Positions 9,896 to 21,540 of a stretch of 35,656 nucleotides of DNA are shown here, piece by piece (the stretch's first letter is position 1; every line of letters begins with the position of its first letter). Under the pieces are notes generated by a model, which saw nothing but the letters and a program-made list of their open reading frames with translations, did not search any database and had not been told where the DNA came from. The position numbers and the translations under genes are program-made. This DNA comes from Psilocybe azurescens (Eukaryota > Basidiomycota > Agaricomycetes > Agaricales > Agrocybaceae): contig JAJIRX010000077.1 in NCBI GenBank assembly GCA_023853785.1, positions 1 to 35,656 of the forward strand, read 5' to 3'.

Positions 9896-10782
9896 TTCGA
9901 CTCCCGAATGTTCGGAAGAGAGGGAGGCGGCCGGCCAAGATTGTGATGAGATCGTTGTCTTCCATCACGTTTAAAGTTATAATCGAGACGATTGAGGCAG
10001 CATAGAAGCGCTCAATTCAAGCTCGGGCCGGCGTTATGGGAAGTACATTTGTCTAAAAAGCTACCTCGCGCTTCGCATGGGCCTGCAGTCGCGCCGCCTT
10101 AACGATCGGAACCAGGTAATATAGGAGGTGCGTCGTCACAAATTGCCGAAATTATGAGAGGCTGCCACAAAGAAATGAACGGACAGACAAAATCTGAGCT
10201 CGAGCAAGCTGGAGTTCCTGTTACCAGATAGGTTATTCAGATGGCGTCAGCAGTCGTAAATGTACGGAGCGGCAACAAATTGCTCGCCACAGGTAGGCTT
10301 GAATGACGTCGGTGATAAATACATAAGAGAAGCATATAGAATACTTGGGGTACCCTCTACATACGTTGTCTAATCCACGTGTGCATCAGATAGTCTGCCG
10401 TCAGTGATTCTATTTTCACTGCAATGAGAAGATGAACGAGTCCAGAATAATTCACCTAAATATATATCTGTTGATGGAATGCCATAGTCACTTGGGTCAT
10501 TTCCTTTCACTGACACTTCACTGACAGGTTATTCTGATATCTGAGCCGCTGTCGTCACCCAAATCTCCACAAATCAGGGGGGAAGTGTTCCTTCCCGTCA
10601 ACATTCAGTCACCTGTACGCTGAATAACGACCCCGAATGGTCACGGAGATTAATACCTTGTGGTGTCGGATGTTTGAGGTAAAAAGGATATGCCAGTGGA
10701 TGAATTTAAATAGCATCAATGCCCTAAACTAACGACATATCAGGGGAAATCGTTACGAAATGGAGCAGGTTGATCTTGCAAA
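9896..10782. other. intergenic, no gene recognised
   Basis: Upstream DNA of the tyrosinase gene followed by sequence without a supported ORF, repeat or RNA gene. A G6 run at about 10577-10582 shows that longer G runs are not absent from the assembly. Confidence 0.45.
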
Positions 10783-10905
10783 AGGTATGGGTTATTGGGT
10801 ATTACAAGTTTATGGGTTATGGGTTGCATTTCCCTGCGAGCCAAGGCGGTGGATCGAAAAAACTGTGGGTTATAACAGGTTATGGGTTTTCACGGGTATA
10901 AGTCA
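10783..10905 (+). repeat. interspersed TTATGGGTT-type G-rich repeats
   Basis: GGTATGGGTTATTGGGT, TTATGGGTTATGGGTT and GGTTATGGGTTTTCACGGGT occur within about 120 bp. The unit resembles but is not the telomere hexamer TTAGGG. The function is unknown. Confidence 0.5.
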
Positions 10906-11235
10906 TGGCAGGTTCGACTGTATAACGTCGACTTTCCGAGAGGTCGATTCGACCCCCAGGGAAGAAGTACACATATTTATTTCAGCCTGTCCACGCAGTT
11001 TGTCGCAGATAGAGTAGCTAGAAAGCTCACAGGCACAGCATTGAGCGATGGCTGCAGTGCAATTTCGACAGCCTAAAAGTACGGCTCATTCGGTGGAGTT
11101 AGACTTCTCAACTCAAACCCATGTTCTCTAATGGTCAAAATCTCCACACAGATGGTGGTACCTCCAACGATATTAAAGACAACCTCAACCAATAACACAT
11201 ATAGGGTGATTTCCTGAACAACAGCAGAGAAATAG

Positions 11236-12691
11236 GTGAGTAATGCTTGGAATCCAGATGCGCATTCATCAGAGTTCAATGCAGGCTGCTATAGGTCATC
11301 ACGCGCTCGAATAGCTTCCTTAAGTGTGATTCACGATTCCTCTGAGCGATATGCACCGCCGAAATGCAGAATCAAGGCCAATCCTATTTCCTACTATTGC
11401 CAAGGTCATTCCTCAAATTCGAGCGCACATAGACAGTGTTATGCGTGGTAATCCTGCCTTGCCACCAAAGTTGATCAAGGTTCAGCTACACCACTTGGTT
11501 GTCGAGCCGTTCCGAAAGCCTGCAAGCTCGCCTCATCTTACTTCGGCAGTCGTTGTTGATGGCATTGATGAATGTGAAGACCACGCAATCCAAATGCTTA
11601 TTGTTGTCTCTATTCATGAAGCCTTTGTCATTCACAAACTCCCTCTTCGTTTTATGATCGCGAGCCGTCCAGAAGCCCACATACGAGACATCTTTGATCA
11701 AGCTCACATTTGCACCGTTACACATCGGCTTGCTCTGGACGAAGCATTCCAGCTGCCAAACCGCGACATCGAGAAATATCTCTGTGACAGTTTTAGGGTC
11801 ATATACGACAGTAACCCCAAAGTCATAGCACATGTCATGAAGCCATGGCCATCACAAGGAATCATCGACCTCGTTGTTCACAAAGCTTCAGGCCAATTTA
11901 TTTACGTTGCAACTATCCTAAAGTTCGTTGGGGCCGAGTATTATCGATATATATCTCAACTTGCTATCGTCGTAGAACCCATCCCTTCCTACGCAACACC
12001 GTTGGCTGATTTGGATTACCTATACTTCCAAGTCTTGTCAACCCATCATGACCTGGAGAATCTTGTGCGAGTACTCGGGACCATTTTAATTCTATATGGA
12101 TGACAGCCTCCTGAAGTGTTAGAAGACAATTTGGGCCTGGAGGAAGGAGATTTGATTCTTATTTTGCGTGGTCTTCATTCGATGATTAATTTTCCTATGC
12201 CTGAGGTTGATACGTACGAAGGCAACGGCGAATCTGACGAGGAACGTGGCTTACGACTATACCACGTCTCGTTCTACGACTATCTTATTGATAAGGATCG
12301 CTCTGGGAGGTACTACGTCGACCCTGGAGTGTCGCGACCGGGTGACTCTCCTCGGTTTCGGCCTTGTCGCTAAATGGATATCATGTCCTTGGAGGTGAAC
12401 ATGAATTATATTTTTCAGTCCATCATCTAACTTAAGTCTGGCTCATGGAGCTTGTCTTCACAGCGGCCCTTGCGATCCCGGACTTGGAGTTACCTGATGA
12501 ACAACCTGGGACGGCACTTTTGGGAATTATCTCAAGGTTCTCGTAGCAAGGCATTAGAAACCCTGGTCGTACATGGGAGGCAATTCTGGGCCAACCATCC
12601 AATAAAGAAAGTAGGATTTGCGGCCTGCATTGTTTTATCATTCCTCGAGGATAGTCTTTCCGACTACATCACTGTCTACCTTTGGTATTAA
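11236..12691 (+). pseudogene. NACHT-domain (NLR-like) NTPase relic lacking the P-loop
   Basis: Basidiomycete NACHT proteins are STAND-type NTPases resembling innate immune receptors. The first part carries a linker-like DSSERYAPPKC (about 11326). In the family this is followed by the Walker A segment, but here the sequence passes straight to FPTIAKVIPQIRAHI (11390). The GxxxxGK[ST] loop is therefore missing, apparently by internal deletion near 11360. Next come the Walker B stretch VVVDGIDECE, FMIASRPEAHIRDIFD, IEKYLCDSF and SGQFIYVATILKFV. The frame is cut by TGA at 12101-12103 and continues in the same frame with PPEVLEDNLGLEEGD and YHVSFYDYL up to 12373. A weaker homologous tail reaches 12691. 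A missing catalytic motif plus an in-frame stop support pseudogene status. Confidence 0.8.
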
Positions 12692-12707
12692 CGGAACATT
12701 CCAGCTA

Positions 12708-13000
12708 CATGCATAACCCTAGGTGCATGGTGAAAATTTTCCTACTGCGCCTTTGTTTGTACAAACAGCCGCATCTGGTAGCCTGAACGCGCCATTGTTT
12801 GATTATGAGTAGCAACTAGATCCACAGCTATGACGCAGCCGTGGTGTAAGCCTATTAGAACTCTTCGATTGTCCACATCACCCGAAGGCCATGCTGAAAG
12901 AAGACATTGGCGGGAGTAATGACGTTGGGTTGTACCAAATTCGGCTGTTTGTACAAACACAGGCGCACCGGGAAATTTTTCACCCCTAGGGTTATGCATG
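12708..13000. mobile_element. fold-back MITE with about 70-bp inverted arms, TA-flanked
   Basis: The 293-bp element starts CATGCATAACCCTAGG and its right arm gives the same sequence in reverse complement. The arms (12708-12780 and 12933-13000) share GTTTGTACAAACAGCC and align over about 70 bp with a few indels. TA flanks each side (12706-12707, 13001-13002), suggesting a Tc1/mariner-type MITE. The match extends to AGCTA on both sides, so TA as the duplication is not proven. Internal ORFs are artefacts of the palindrome. Confidence 0.8.
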
Positions 13001-13002
13001 TA

Positions 13003-13843
13003 GCTGTCATCAGATTATTAATAGAATCTATGGACAAATTCTCCATATAGAGGCAACTCCGAGCGGTCCTTTTGTCAACCTTTGTCTGCCATTCCGTGCT
13101 GAATTCCATCATCCATAAAAGCGTTGAGATTTTCAATCTGGCATGGAGGCTGGTTCACTTCTCATACTGGAAGGCGACATGACAGATACCCAAAGCGAAA
13201 ACTAGATACTGACCAGGGTTTTAGATCATTTTCTTCTCTTGGAGGACATCAACCCGCGACTCAAACAATATCCCACAAATCGAAGTCTAGCCAAGAAGTT
13301 ATGCATTAGGGAAGACCTCTTTCATACCTAACTCGCCGAATTTTGGTTGGATCAACTCTTCCGTTTTACGGGCGATCTTGCAAGTCATCTGTATGTTTCG
13401 TTTTATTTCATAGTATTGAACCTGTTCGATTTGAAGCACGTTTCGCTGCTGTGTTACTCCTTATTGCGAGCTAACGTGAATAAAAGTCTTTAGATGAACC
13501 ACCTCTTGATGTTTATCTCCACTATCAAGTCATGTCGTTAGCCGTGGAATAAGAGCATGAGAGAAGGGATGCCACAAAAGACGGCCAGCGGTCCTGATAG
13601 ACTATGTTGCCGAACCGCGACATGTTGATACTATTGCTGACCCCGTCGCTTACTTCGTCACTATCCTCAGAAACCACTATGGTACTAAGTGTTGGGATGG
13701 ATAGGAAGCACACATTTCCGTCTCATTGCCCTTTTTCAAAATTTCTACCATTTCCACGACGCTGATAATCTACGTCCGGCTAACGCTGCAATTTATTCTC
13801 CACGTCGATGGTCTCCGTGAGTAATAACAGTAACAAGGACTGT
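13003..13843. other. no gene recognised; possible gene debris
   Basis: Short plus-strand pieces have protein-like composition, for example ADPVAYFVTILRNHYGT near 13640, but stops interrupt them and I could not assign a family. The segment lies between a MITE and the 3' end of protoporphyrinogen oxidase, so it may hold relic DNA. Confidence 0.4.
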
Positions 13844-15537
13844 TCAAACCCATTCCCTTCCGACTCGCCGTCCTGCCTCAACACAATCCCCGACGCTGAC
13901 ACCTCCTACTCCAGCGCCCACAACAGCCAATCTAGCTCGCCATCCTCTAGAAATCGCGTCTGATGGTCCGCCATTCGACGATAACCCCAAAGACGCTTTC
14001 ATTTCCTCCATTCGATCTAGATGACCAGGAAGAAGGGTTGGAATACATGCTTCGTTATTCCATATTCGCCAATATATCGGATCAGGTAATTCTCTGCCAA
14101 GCTGGACCTTTAGCTGGTCGAGAAGGTTCCAAATGAAAGGAGGCGTCACATCGGAATCGGATGAACTAAGATGTAGTGGAAGAGGCGGTCTCGGATATGG
14201 GCCACCTGTCATTATGGTCAGCTTTGTGTGTGAAGCTGCGTTGTAATAATCTTCCGTGGGAGGGAAATCTTGCTCGTGTAGAGAACAAGAATCGAATACG
14301 GTTCCGAGAATCCCTGAAAAGGAATTGGAAGTTTTGGGATATCCGTCAGGCGGGCGAGGAATGAGGTAACCGAATCCTTCAGGATGGACATCTTTCGGAG
14401 GTGATGGGAAGACCAAGTTGATGACGTGCACGGTGGAGGTGGGATTCTTGGTTAGGTGGGGGACCAATGGAATATTTTGTGGGCCATTCATGAGATTATG
14501 TAGTACATGGAGCGGCAGAGCAGAGACGACATGGCTTGCCACTATAGGCGTACTTTGAGAATGCGAAATCTAGTGACGATCTATTAGAGTGTATTCACGG
14601 CACCGAAGGTGTTGACATACTTCCATCTCCTGATTATCCAACAGTCTAAGACCGGATATATGTGCATTCTTGGTGATGCTGACATTTGGTGTGGCCTGCA
14701 GCTTGCGTTCCATGGCTTTGGTCAATGTCTCCATCCCATCCCTAAATGAATAAACAGAAGTTCCGCGCATCATGTCCGGTACATTGCCCATCTCATACGT
14801 CTCTTGCTCCGCCATCTCTTTCTTTTTCTTCGGCATGAGAAAACCCCGAACTACACTTCCCCAACCACGTTCTTCCGCCTCCCAGATAGCCGGGAAAGCA
14901 GCTCGAACGCTCAGCGTCCGAGAGTCAGTAGCATATATTCCGTGTACCAGAGCGCTTCCAAATGTTCGAGCAAAGGTTTCCCCGAGCCGTCGTGTAAATA
15001 AGGAGTCCACACTCTCGTCACTGATGTTGCTAGGTCGATTAGCCTTTTGAATGGTTCAAATAGAATGGCCGGTAGCATGACAGATGCTAGCGAGGATGAT
15101 ATCATGGAAAATATGGATGAGGGTATACGCTGTAAACCTGAGGGGCCTGAAGAGCCATATGACTTCGGGATATATAGGAAGCGAGCCTTTGCAGGAGCTG
15201 CAGTCCTAGGTACTGTAATGACCTCGTCCTGCAGCTTGAGTAGGTTAATCTATTCATCCAAACGGTTCAGCATTTTAACATTTCGATAACAAAGGATCTT
15301 GACCCACCAATTCAAGGACAGATTTGCCATTCGGTCGTAAAGAGCGTGGTCCCCCTCCAAAAGTACAGATGCGCCTATTTGTGGCAATTTGACGCGTTCT
15401 GAGCGCACCCATCCTCCCAGTACATCTTGTCTCTCTATAAGAGATATCTTCGACGTCGGGAATCTTCGAGCAAGATGAATTGCAGAAGAAAGTCTAGTAA
15501 GACCTCCGCCCAATACTGCAATATGTGTCGGAGGCAT
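13844..15537 (-). CDS. HEM14: protoporphyrinogen oxidase (haem biosynthesis)
   Basis: This mitochondrial flavoenzyme oxidises protoporphyrinogen IX to protoporphyrin IX, the penultimate step of haem synthesis. Exon 1 (15537-15308) has the FAD-binding start AVLGGGLTRLSSAIHLARR and ERQDVLGGWVRS. Exon 2 (15249-14621) has TRRLGETFARTFGSALVHGI, YATDSRTLSVRAAFP and WGSVVRGFLMPKKKK. Exon 3 (14569-13844) has SHVVSALPLHVL, HVINLVFPSPP, GYLIPRPPDGYPKTSNSF and the C-terminal FAD signature VVGAGVGGVSVGDCVEAGR. Restored length is about 528 residues, normal for fungi. Exons 1 and 2 are each one base short: the C5 run at 15351-15355, and CC at 15043-15044 just after FEPFKR. The third glycine of the dinucleotide motif (usually GGGxxGL) is Arg here, which would harm FAD binding if real. 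The gene is normally essential, so either the frame breaks are assembly errors or this is a dead duplicate. Confidence 0.92.
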
Positions 15538-15662
15538 CTCGTCACTTCCGATGCGACTTTTGGATGGTATTTACGTGGCTGGCGAGCGAAACCTCTTCAA
15601 GTACGTGTGATGGATTCTCTGCAGTATAACATCATTCCGAGTCATGGGAAGTGAATGTGTTA

Positions 15663-16200
15663 GGGCCCGTTCGGCTAGCAAGCTCCGTGGGGCCTAAGCG
15701 GGCAGGTCCCAGCTCTGATGGAGCTTGCATTTGGTCGGGGCGGACTCCCACGGTTTCTGGAGCGTGGTCACGCTTGATCACAGCGATTAGATTAGATTTG
15801 GTGATGATAAAATGAATAATTTCGACCAAAATAGCATCATCTGTACCAGTCCAAATACATTGAAGTGACGGTGTTTTGGCTTTATTTTCAGTCTTTAAAT
15901 CAGATTTTTGGATTGTATTGACAGATAATATAGAGCAACAGTATTGAGAAATTAACAAGTGTAAGTTGAGATAATGAGCTAGAGAAAAACAGTGAAGTTG
16001 AAAGAGATATGTCGATAACTGGGAAAGAAAGGATTACAGAATGATGTGGCAAGCGATGTCACAGACTTAAACGAGACAGGGTGCAGCCGAACGCTCTTTG
16101 CTAGGCGGCAACGCTTGGATTTGACTCAAGCCATCAATTTCGGCTTAGGCCCTGATTTTGGCAGACACGCTCCGTGGAGCGTTGCTAGCCGAACGGGCCC
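15663..16200. mobile_element. PIF/Harbinger-type MITE 1 (TTA duplication)
   Basis: The 538-bp element has perfect 19-bp inverted ends GGGCCCGTTCGGCTAGCAA, and the pairing continues (GCTCC) after a one-base gap. TTA flanks both sides (15660-15662, 16201-16203). A GGGCC(T/C)GTT start and a 3-bp TWA duplication are hallmarks of Tourist/PIF-Harbinger MITEs. No transposase is encoded. It lies just upstream of the protoporphyrinogen oxidase gene, within its likely promoter region. Confidence 0.88.
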
Positions 16201-16251
16201 TTAGAGGCTAGAACGAAAGCCGGGGATAGCAGATGCCTTTGCATTTGTTTA

Positions 16252-17075
16252 GGGTCTGTTCGGTATCCATTATTCGCATTGAATATGAAAGTGTATGTAG
16301 ATTTGATGGCAACCGGATTACTCCGACGGTTGCCTAATCGAGTAGCACTGTCACGCACGCCTTATCAGTCAATCTCTAGGCATCTTATCATTGCATCCAC
16401 CCTTCCTCCATGCCTCTTCCACAAGAAACATGGCAGCGACAGTTAGTATTAGCTGCGGCATATTATGTATTATCAGTGTTATTGGTATTTTTACTACGTT
16501 GTATGCCTTATGGCACAAAATGCTTAATCACCACCAAGTTGTGATTAACAGGTGTAGCACAGTCAAATTTTCATAAAATCCTTAACGGTCTAGCCATTTG
16601 ACGCAAATTCATGAGAGAATCAAACCTGCCAGACCATTTCTCGATTGGTCAAAAACTGACTGAGTTGAACATTTTTGGCCACCCGAATTTGGCCGACTGA
16701 CATAATACTTCCAAATTAGGTATATTTGTTATCTAATCAGCTATCAAACTGCTAAGCAACCCGCTCTGAGATTCTGTGGTGCGACATATACTAAATTGCT
16801 TGATTCTATTTTTAGCTTATTTTGTCTTTACATCTGTGGATGTTTTGTGGTAAATTTTTCAAATGTCTTGGGTATGTAATATCTACAATTTTTTTGCCGG
16901 CCAATTTGGCCACTGTCCGAATTGGTGGTGACTAAGCGTTTCGCACAAGATAAGTATCCAGACGGATCCAATCGGTCGTGACCACCTGTGACGACTTGGT
17001 CCGAATAATCTGATAGTAATCAAAGCTATATGCATTCTTCATATTTACACTGAATAATGGATACCGAACAGACCC
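16252..17075. mobile_element. PIF/Harbinger-type MITE 2 (TTA duplication)
   Basis: The 824-bp element has terminal inverted repeats GGGTCTGTTCGGTATCCATT that continue into ATTC at both ends. TTA duplications lie at 16249-16251 and 17076-17078. An internal perfect 8-bp hairpin (GGCAACCG at 16308, CGGTTGCC at 16327) is present. It is separated from MITE 1 by about 50 bp and shares the (T/C)GTTCGG end motif but not the interior, so it is a second family using perhaps the same transposase. No supported coding sequence lies inside. Confidence 0.88.
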
Positions 17076-17151
17076 TTATTCAGACTTTAGGGCGCGCTTG
17101 ACCCAATTAAGCTCACCATCGTGCATTGCAATCGCCCCACGACCACCAACC

Positions 17152-17960
17152 ATGGCCAACATCCTTCCTGAGGATGTCATTGCTCTTTTATTGACACTCT
17201 AGGGCACAATATGGATAAGGATAGAGTATGACGAAACGCTTCTCAACTGTCTTTTCGTATCTCGTTTATTTTACTATTATTCTGGGCTCGGGAAATTTCC
17301 TAGAGCTAGGCGGGTGTACCATGCAAAGAATTTCGGCTCTGGGGTACCTATGTGGATGCGCAGCCTACGTCCTTTATCCCATCTGATGAACAGACGGATC
17401 CAAGTTGTGATGATCTTGCCAGCCGACGGTGCGATGTTTCTAAGTCCCTTCAACCGACTCGAAATACTAACATTGATGTTCTCAACGTAAAACTTGAGGA
17501 TAGATATACCTCTGGAAACCATTTATCGCAATTCTCCACGTTGAAACGCTTATCTCTTGAATACTACGATTCTTCTAGGTTCAACTCTATTAATCCAGAT
17601 ACGATTATAGACTTCGTATCTTGGAACCGCCATGGGCCATGCTTCATCTTTCATCTAGAACAATTTGTTTTTCGACACCTCGGTTGGATATCGACCCCGT
17701 TCTAGACTATGAATCTCAATGAGCAAAGGTCGATAATATTTTTAATTTAACAAGTCGATTTCCTTCGCTGCACAGAGTCAAAGTAGGAGTTTTCACCTTT
17801 GACCCGACTTGCCCCAAATCAGCGGATATGGCCAATTTCTTAGCTTTTTCTCTTCCCGGACTCAAGAAATAGTTCTCCGTTGCTGTCATCATCAAAGTCG
17901 ATCGAATTCTCTGTTGAAATATGGGATTTCAATAACCGTGCACCACTTCCATGACTTGCT
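17152..17960 (+). pseudogene. F-box/LRR-like protein relic
   Basis: ATG in the context CCAACCATGG opens ILPEDVIALLL, then TAG interrupts at 17200-17202. The same frame continues with YDETLLNCLFVSRLFYYYS, an F-box-like helix pattern, and SLRPLSHLMNRRI. After another frame change near 17480 it gives VLNVKLEDRYTSG and FSTLKRLSLEYY, which resemble leucine-rich repeats. LRR-like RFPSLHRVKVGVFTFDP follows near 17760. F-box proteins of this kind form a large fast-evolving family in mushrooms and act as SCF ubiquitin-ligase adaptors. Several breaks support a relic, although some may be homopolymer errors. Confidence 0.55.
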
Positions 17961-18064
17961 AGTGTTTGGTCGCTCCCTTATATCGTTGGTCTTCCAAGGA
18001 TCTTCAATAATTCGAAGTTTATCTGACGTCATGCATGATAATTCTTAGCTATTCATATTGTTCG

Positions 18065-18072
18065 TATTTAAA
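18065..18072 (+). promoter_or_regulatory. TATA-like box of the old yellow enzyme gene
   Basis: TATTTAAA lies about 40 bp upstream of the ATG at 18111. The start context CCAACCACCATGA is favourable. Confidence 0.45.
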
Positions 18073-18110
18073 GCTCAAAAGGCTGCTCATCTTTCCATAC
18101 TCCAACCACC

Positions 18111-19618
<1,508 letters not shown>

Positions 19619-19720
19619 TGTACATTGACTTTACCCAAAAGATTCAAATATATATTTCTGTTACAATTACCACTATTGTTGTTCATTGCCTACCTCGTAC
19701 ATACTGTTCTTTGAGATGTG

Positions 19721-21479
19721 CTACAAAACATTCTTGTTTCCGTGGAACTCTGCCAGTGTCTTTTCAGATTCGTCTCGAATAAGGACCTGAAGTACATCCG
19801 TGCTTCTGCCCGTGCCATTTCTCCCCACATATTCTTCAATTCCCGCAATCACTGCCATAATGTGTTTAGACATCTCCGGTTCTGATTCTTTGGTAAATGG
19901 CAGGCGGAATAAGAAATTGGTTTGGCGAAGGGCCTCCATCAACTCCTCTTTGTAGCCGATATGTTTCAATATTTGAGAAAATATCAGCAAAATATTTTCC
20001 CATGCTTTCGAGTCACTGCAAAGGATGTCAATTTCTCGGGCCACTTTGAGGACTAACAGTACCCACCGGATGGAACGCTTCCCGTCATCCCAAGGCCTGA
20101 CGATAAAATCTATCAAAGCTTTGGCGACTATTGTAAATTTCGATTGGTCCAGATAATATGGCCCTGATCGCGCTGAGTCGAACAAGAAGTCCAGCAGGAG
20201 CTGTCGATATTGATCTTCCGGTCGCCACCCATGGGGCCACGATAGATCTTCGCTCAAGCAATACAAGAAGAGACCAAAAGGGTAAATATCTTCATGCCTT
20301 TGAGAAGGGTGTATAGCCGATATATGCTTCAAAGTTTCCAGAGGATCCATAATGCTCCATTGGGCCGCCACAAGAGTAAGGCAGAGGGTTAACCCAAAAT
20401 CCAAAGGTGACTTCGCCAGTCGATCTCTCACAGCCTCGTCCCAGATACGCCTATGATGCATGTAAAGCTCATCTTTATTGTAAAATCTCTAGACATAGTG
20501 CAAAGGCGAATTTAGGACAATTGGACAATCCATATGAACGTCTTACCGAGTTCTTTAGAGCCAATAAAAATTGGCAAAACAATTGGTCGGGTCGATGTAC
20601 ACGCTTGGTGCCTGGTGTCCACTTGAGTAGACATTGTACATAAGGCAAGTCGAAAATCTCTATTCTCAATGATCCATCTTGAAGTTCTGCTTTCACCAAA
20701 TGCTCAGTTATGTTGACGACGGAATATTCTACAGAGGCTAAATAGTTGTCCCAATCGCGGCCTGTGAATTGAATTTGTTAAATGATCAAAAGGTGGTACG
20801 ATTGAATGAATAGTACCTGACTCGTGGAAGCGTTTGAGGTGGCGAATGCAGAGATGGGCAAATTCCTTGTGCATCACGCCTGGGTCTACGTAGTGCCCTA
20901 TGGGACTTGCCGGGCCTAAGAGAAAGTTAGAGAAGGATGGGTGCCAAAAGCGGATGGGTGTTTCTTCATCTACAAATTCCACGAAAGGATCCAAGTCAAG
21001 TATCAGGCGCCGTACATCGCCTTGGTTGAGAAACAGTTGCTCCTCTAATCTTCTGGGTGTCGGACAGAAATCTCGACCACTGATAGCAATGAAACCAAGC
21101 AGTCGAGACACTTCAAAGAAGTTCTCTATCTTGTTGATAATCATCGAGTACAGTGCTTTTAGCCCCCACCGAGCATTGCGTTGGTAAGAACCTCTAGTAG
21201 ACGGTCAGTTGGAATATGATGAGGAGACGACACATAACGCATGGCCGTAACTGGGTAGATAAAATTTCCGGAGGATAACTTTACCAACGTGTTTACCTGG
21301 TGGTCTTCTGGCCAGTCACCTACGGGGAGTGCTGCTCTTCTTGGATGCGCCTCTCTGATCTTTCGGAAGCAGTCGACCAGGTATCGCTTGATATCAACGT
21401 CTGGAGCATTTGACAAATATATGAGATTTGTTGCCCGTGACTCAACATTCATTAATTGCCGCAACTCTAAAGGCAGCAT
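19721..21479 (-). CDS. NLR-like protein, C-terminal NACHT/winged-helix part
   Basis: Exons: 21479-20817 (5' end uncertain), 20761-20547 and 20488-19721. The first has LSNAPDVDIKRYLVDCF, WPEDHQVNTLVKLSSGNFIY, LYSMIINKIENFF and LFLNQGDVRRLILDL, then FWHPSFSNFLLGP. That order matches the second half of basidiomycete NACHT NTPases plus their winged-helix-like region. Exons 2-3 add DWDNYLASVEYSVVN, FDLPYVQCLLKW and a helical tail ending NKNVL. A frame change at the C5 run 21163-21167 is repaired by one base. Upstream, the expected SRPE motif is degenerate and no Walker A was found. The frame may join the upstream gene at 21541-24721 as one locus. Function is inferred only from the NLR resemblance. 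Confidence 0.7.
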
Positions 21480-21540
21480 CGTGTTAATGAATGTGGCTCT
21501 AGTATACTCAACCGAATATCAATGAGATGCTGACCGGAGG

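Noticed and set aside
10783..10905. Internal telomere array
   Set aside because: The unit is TTATGGG with interruptions, not TTAGGG, and unique genes lie on both sides.
12742..13136. Minus-strand ORFs within and beside the fold-back MITE
   Set aside because: They arise from the inverted arms and have no family motifs.
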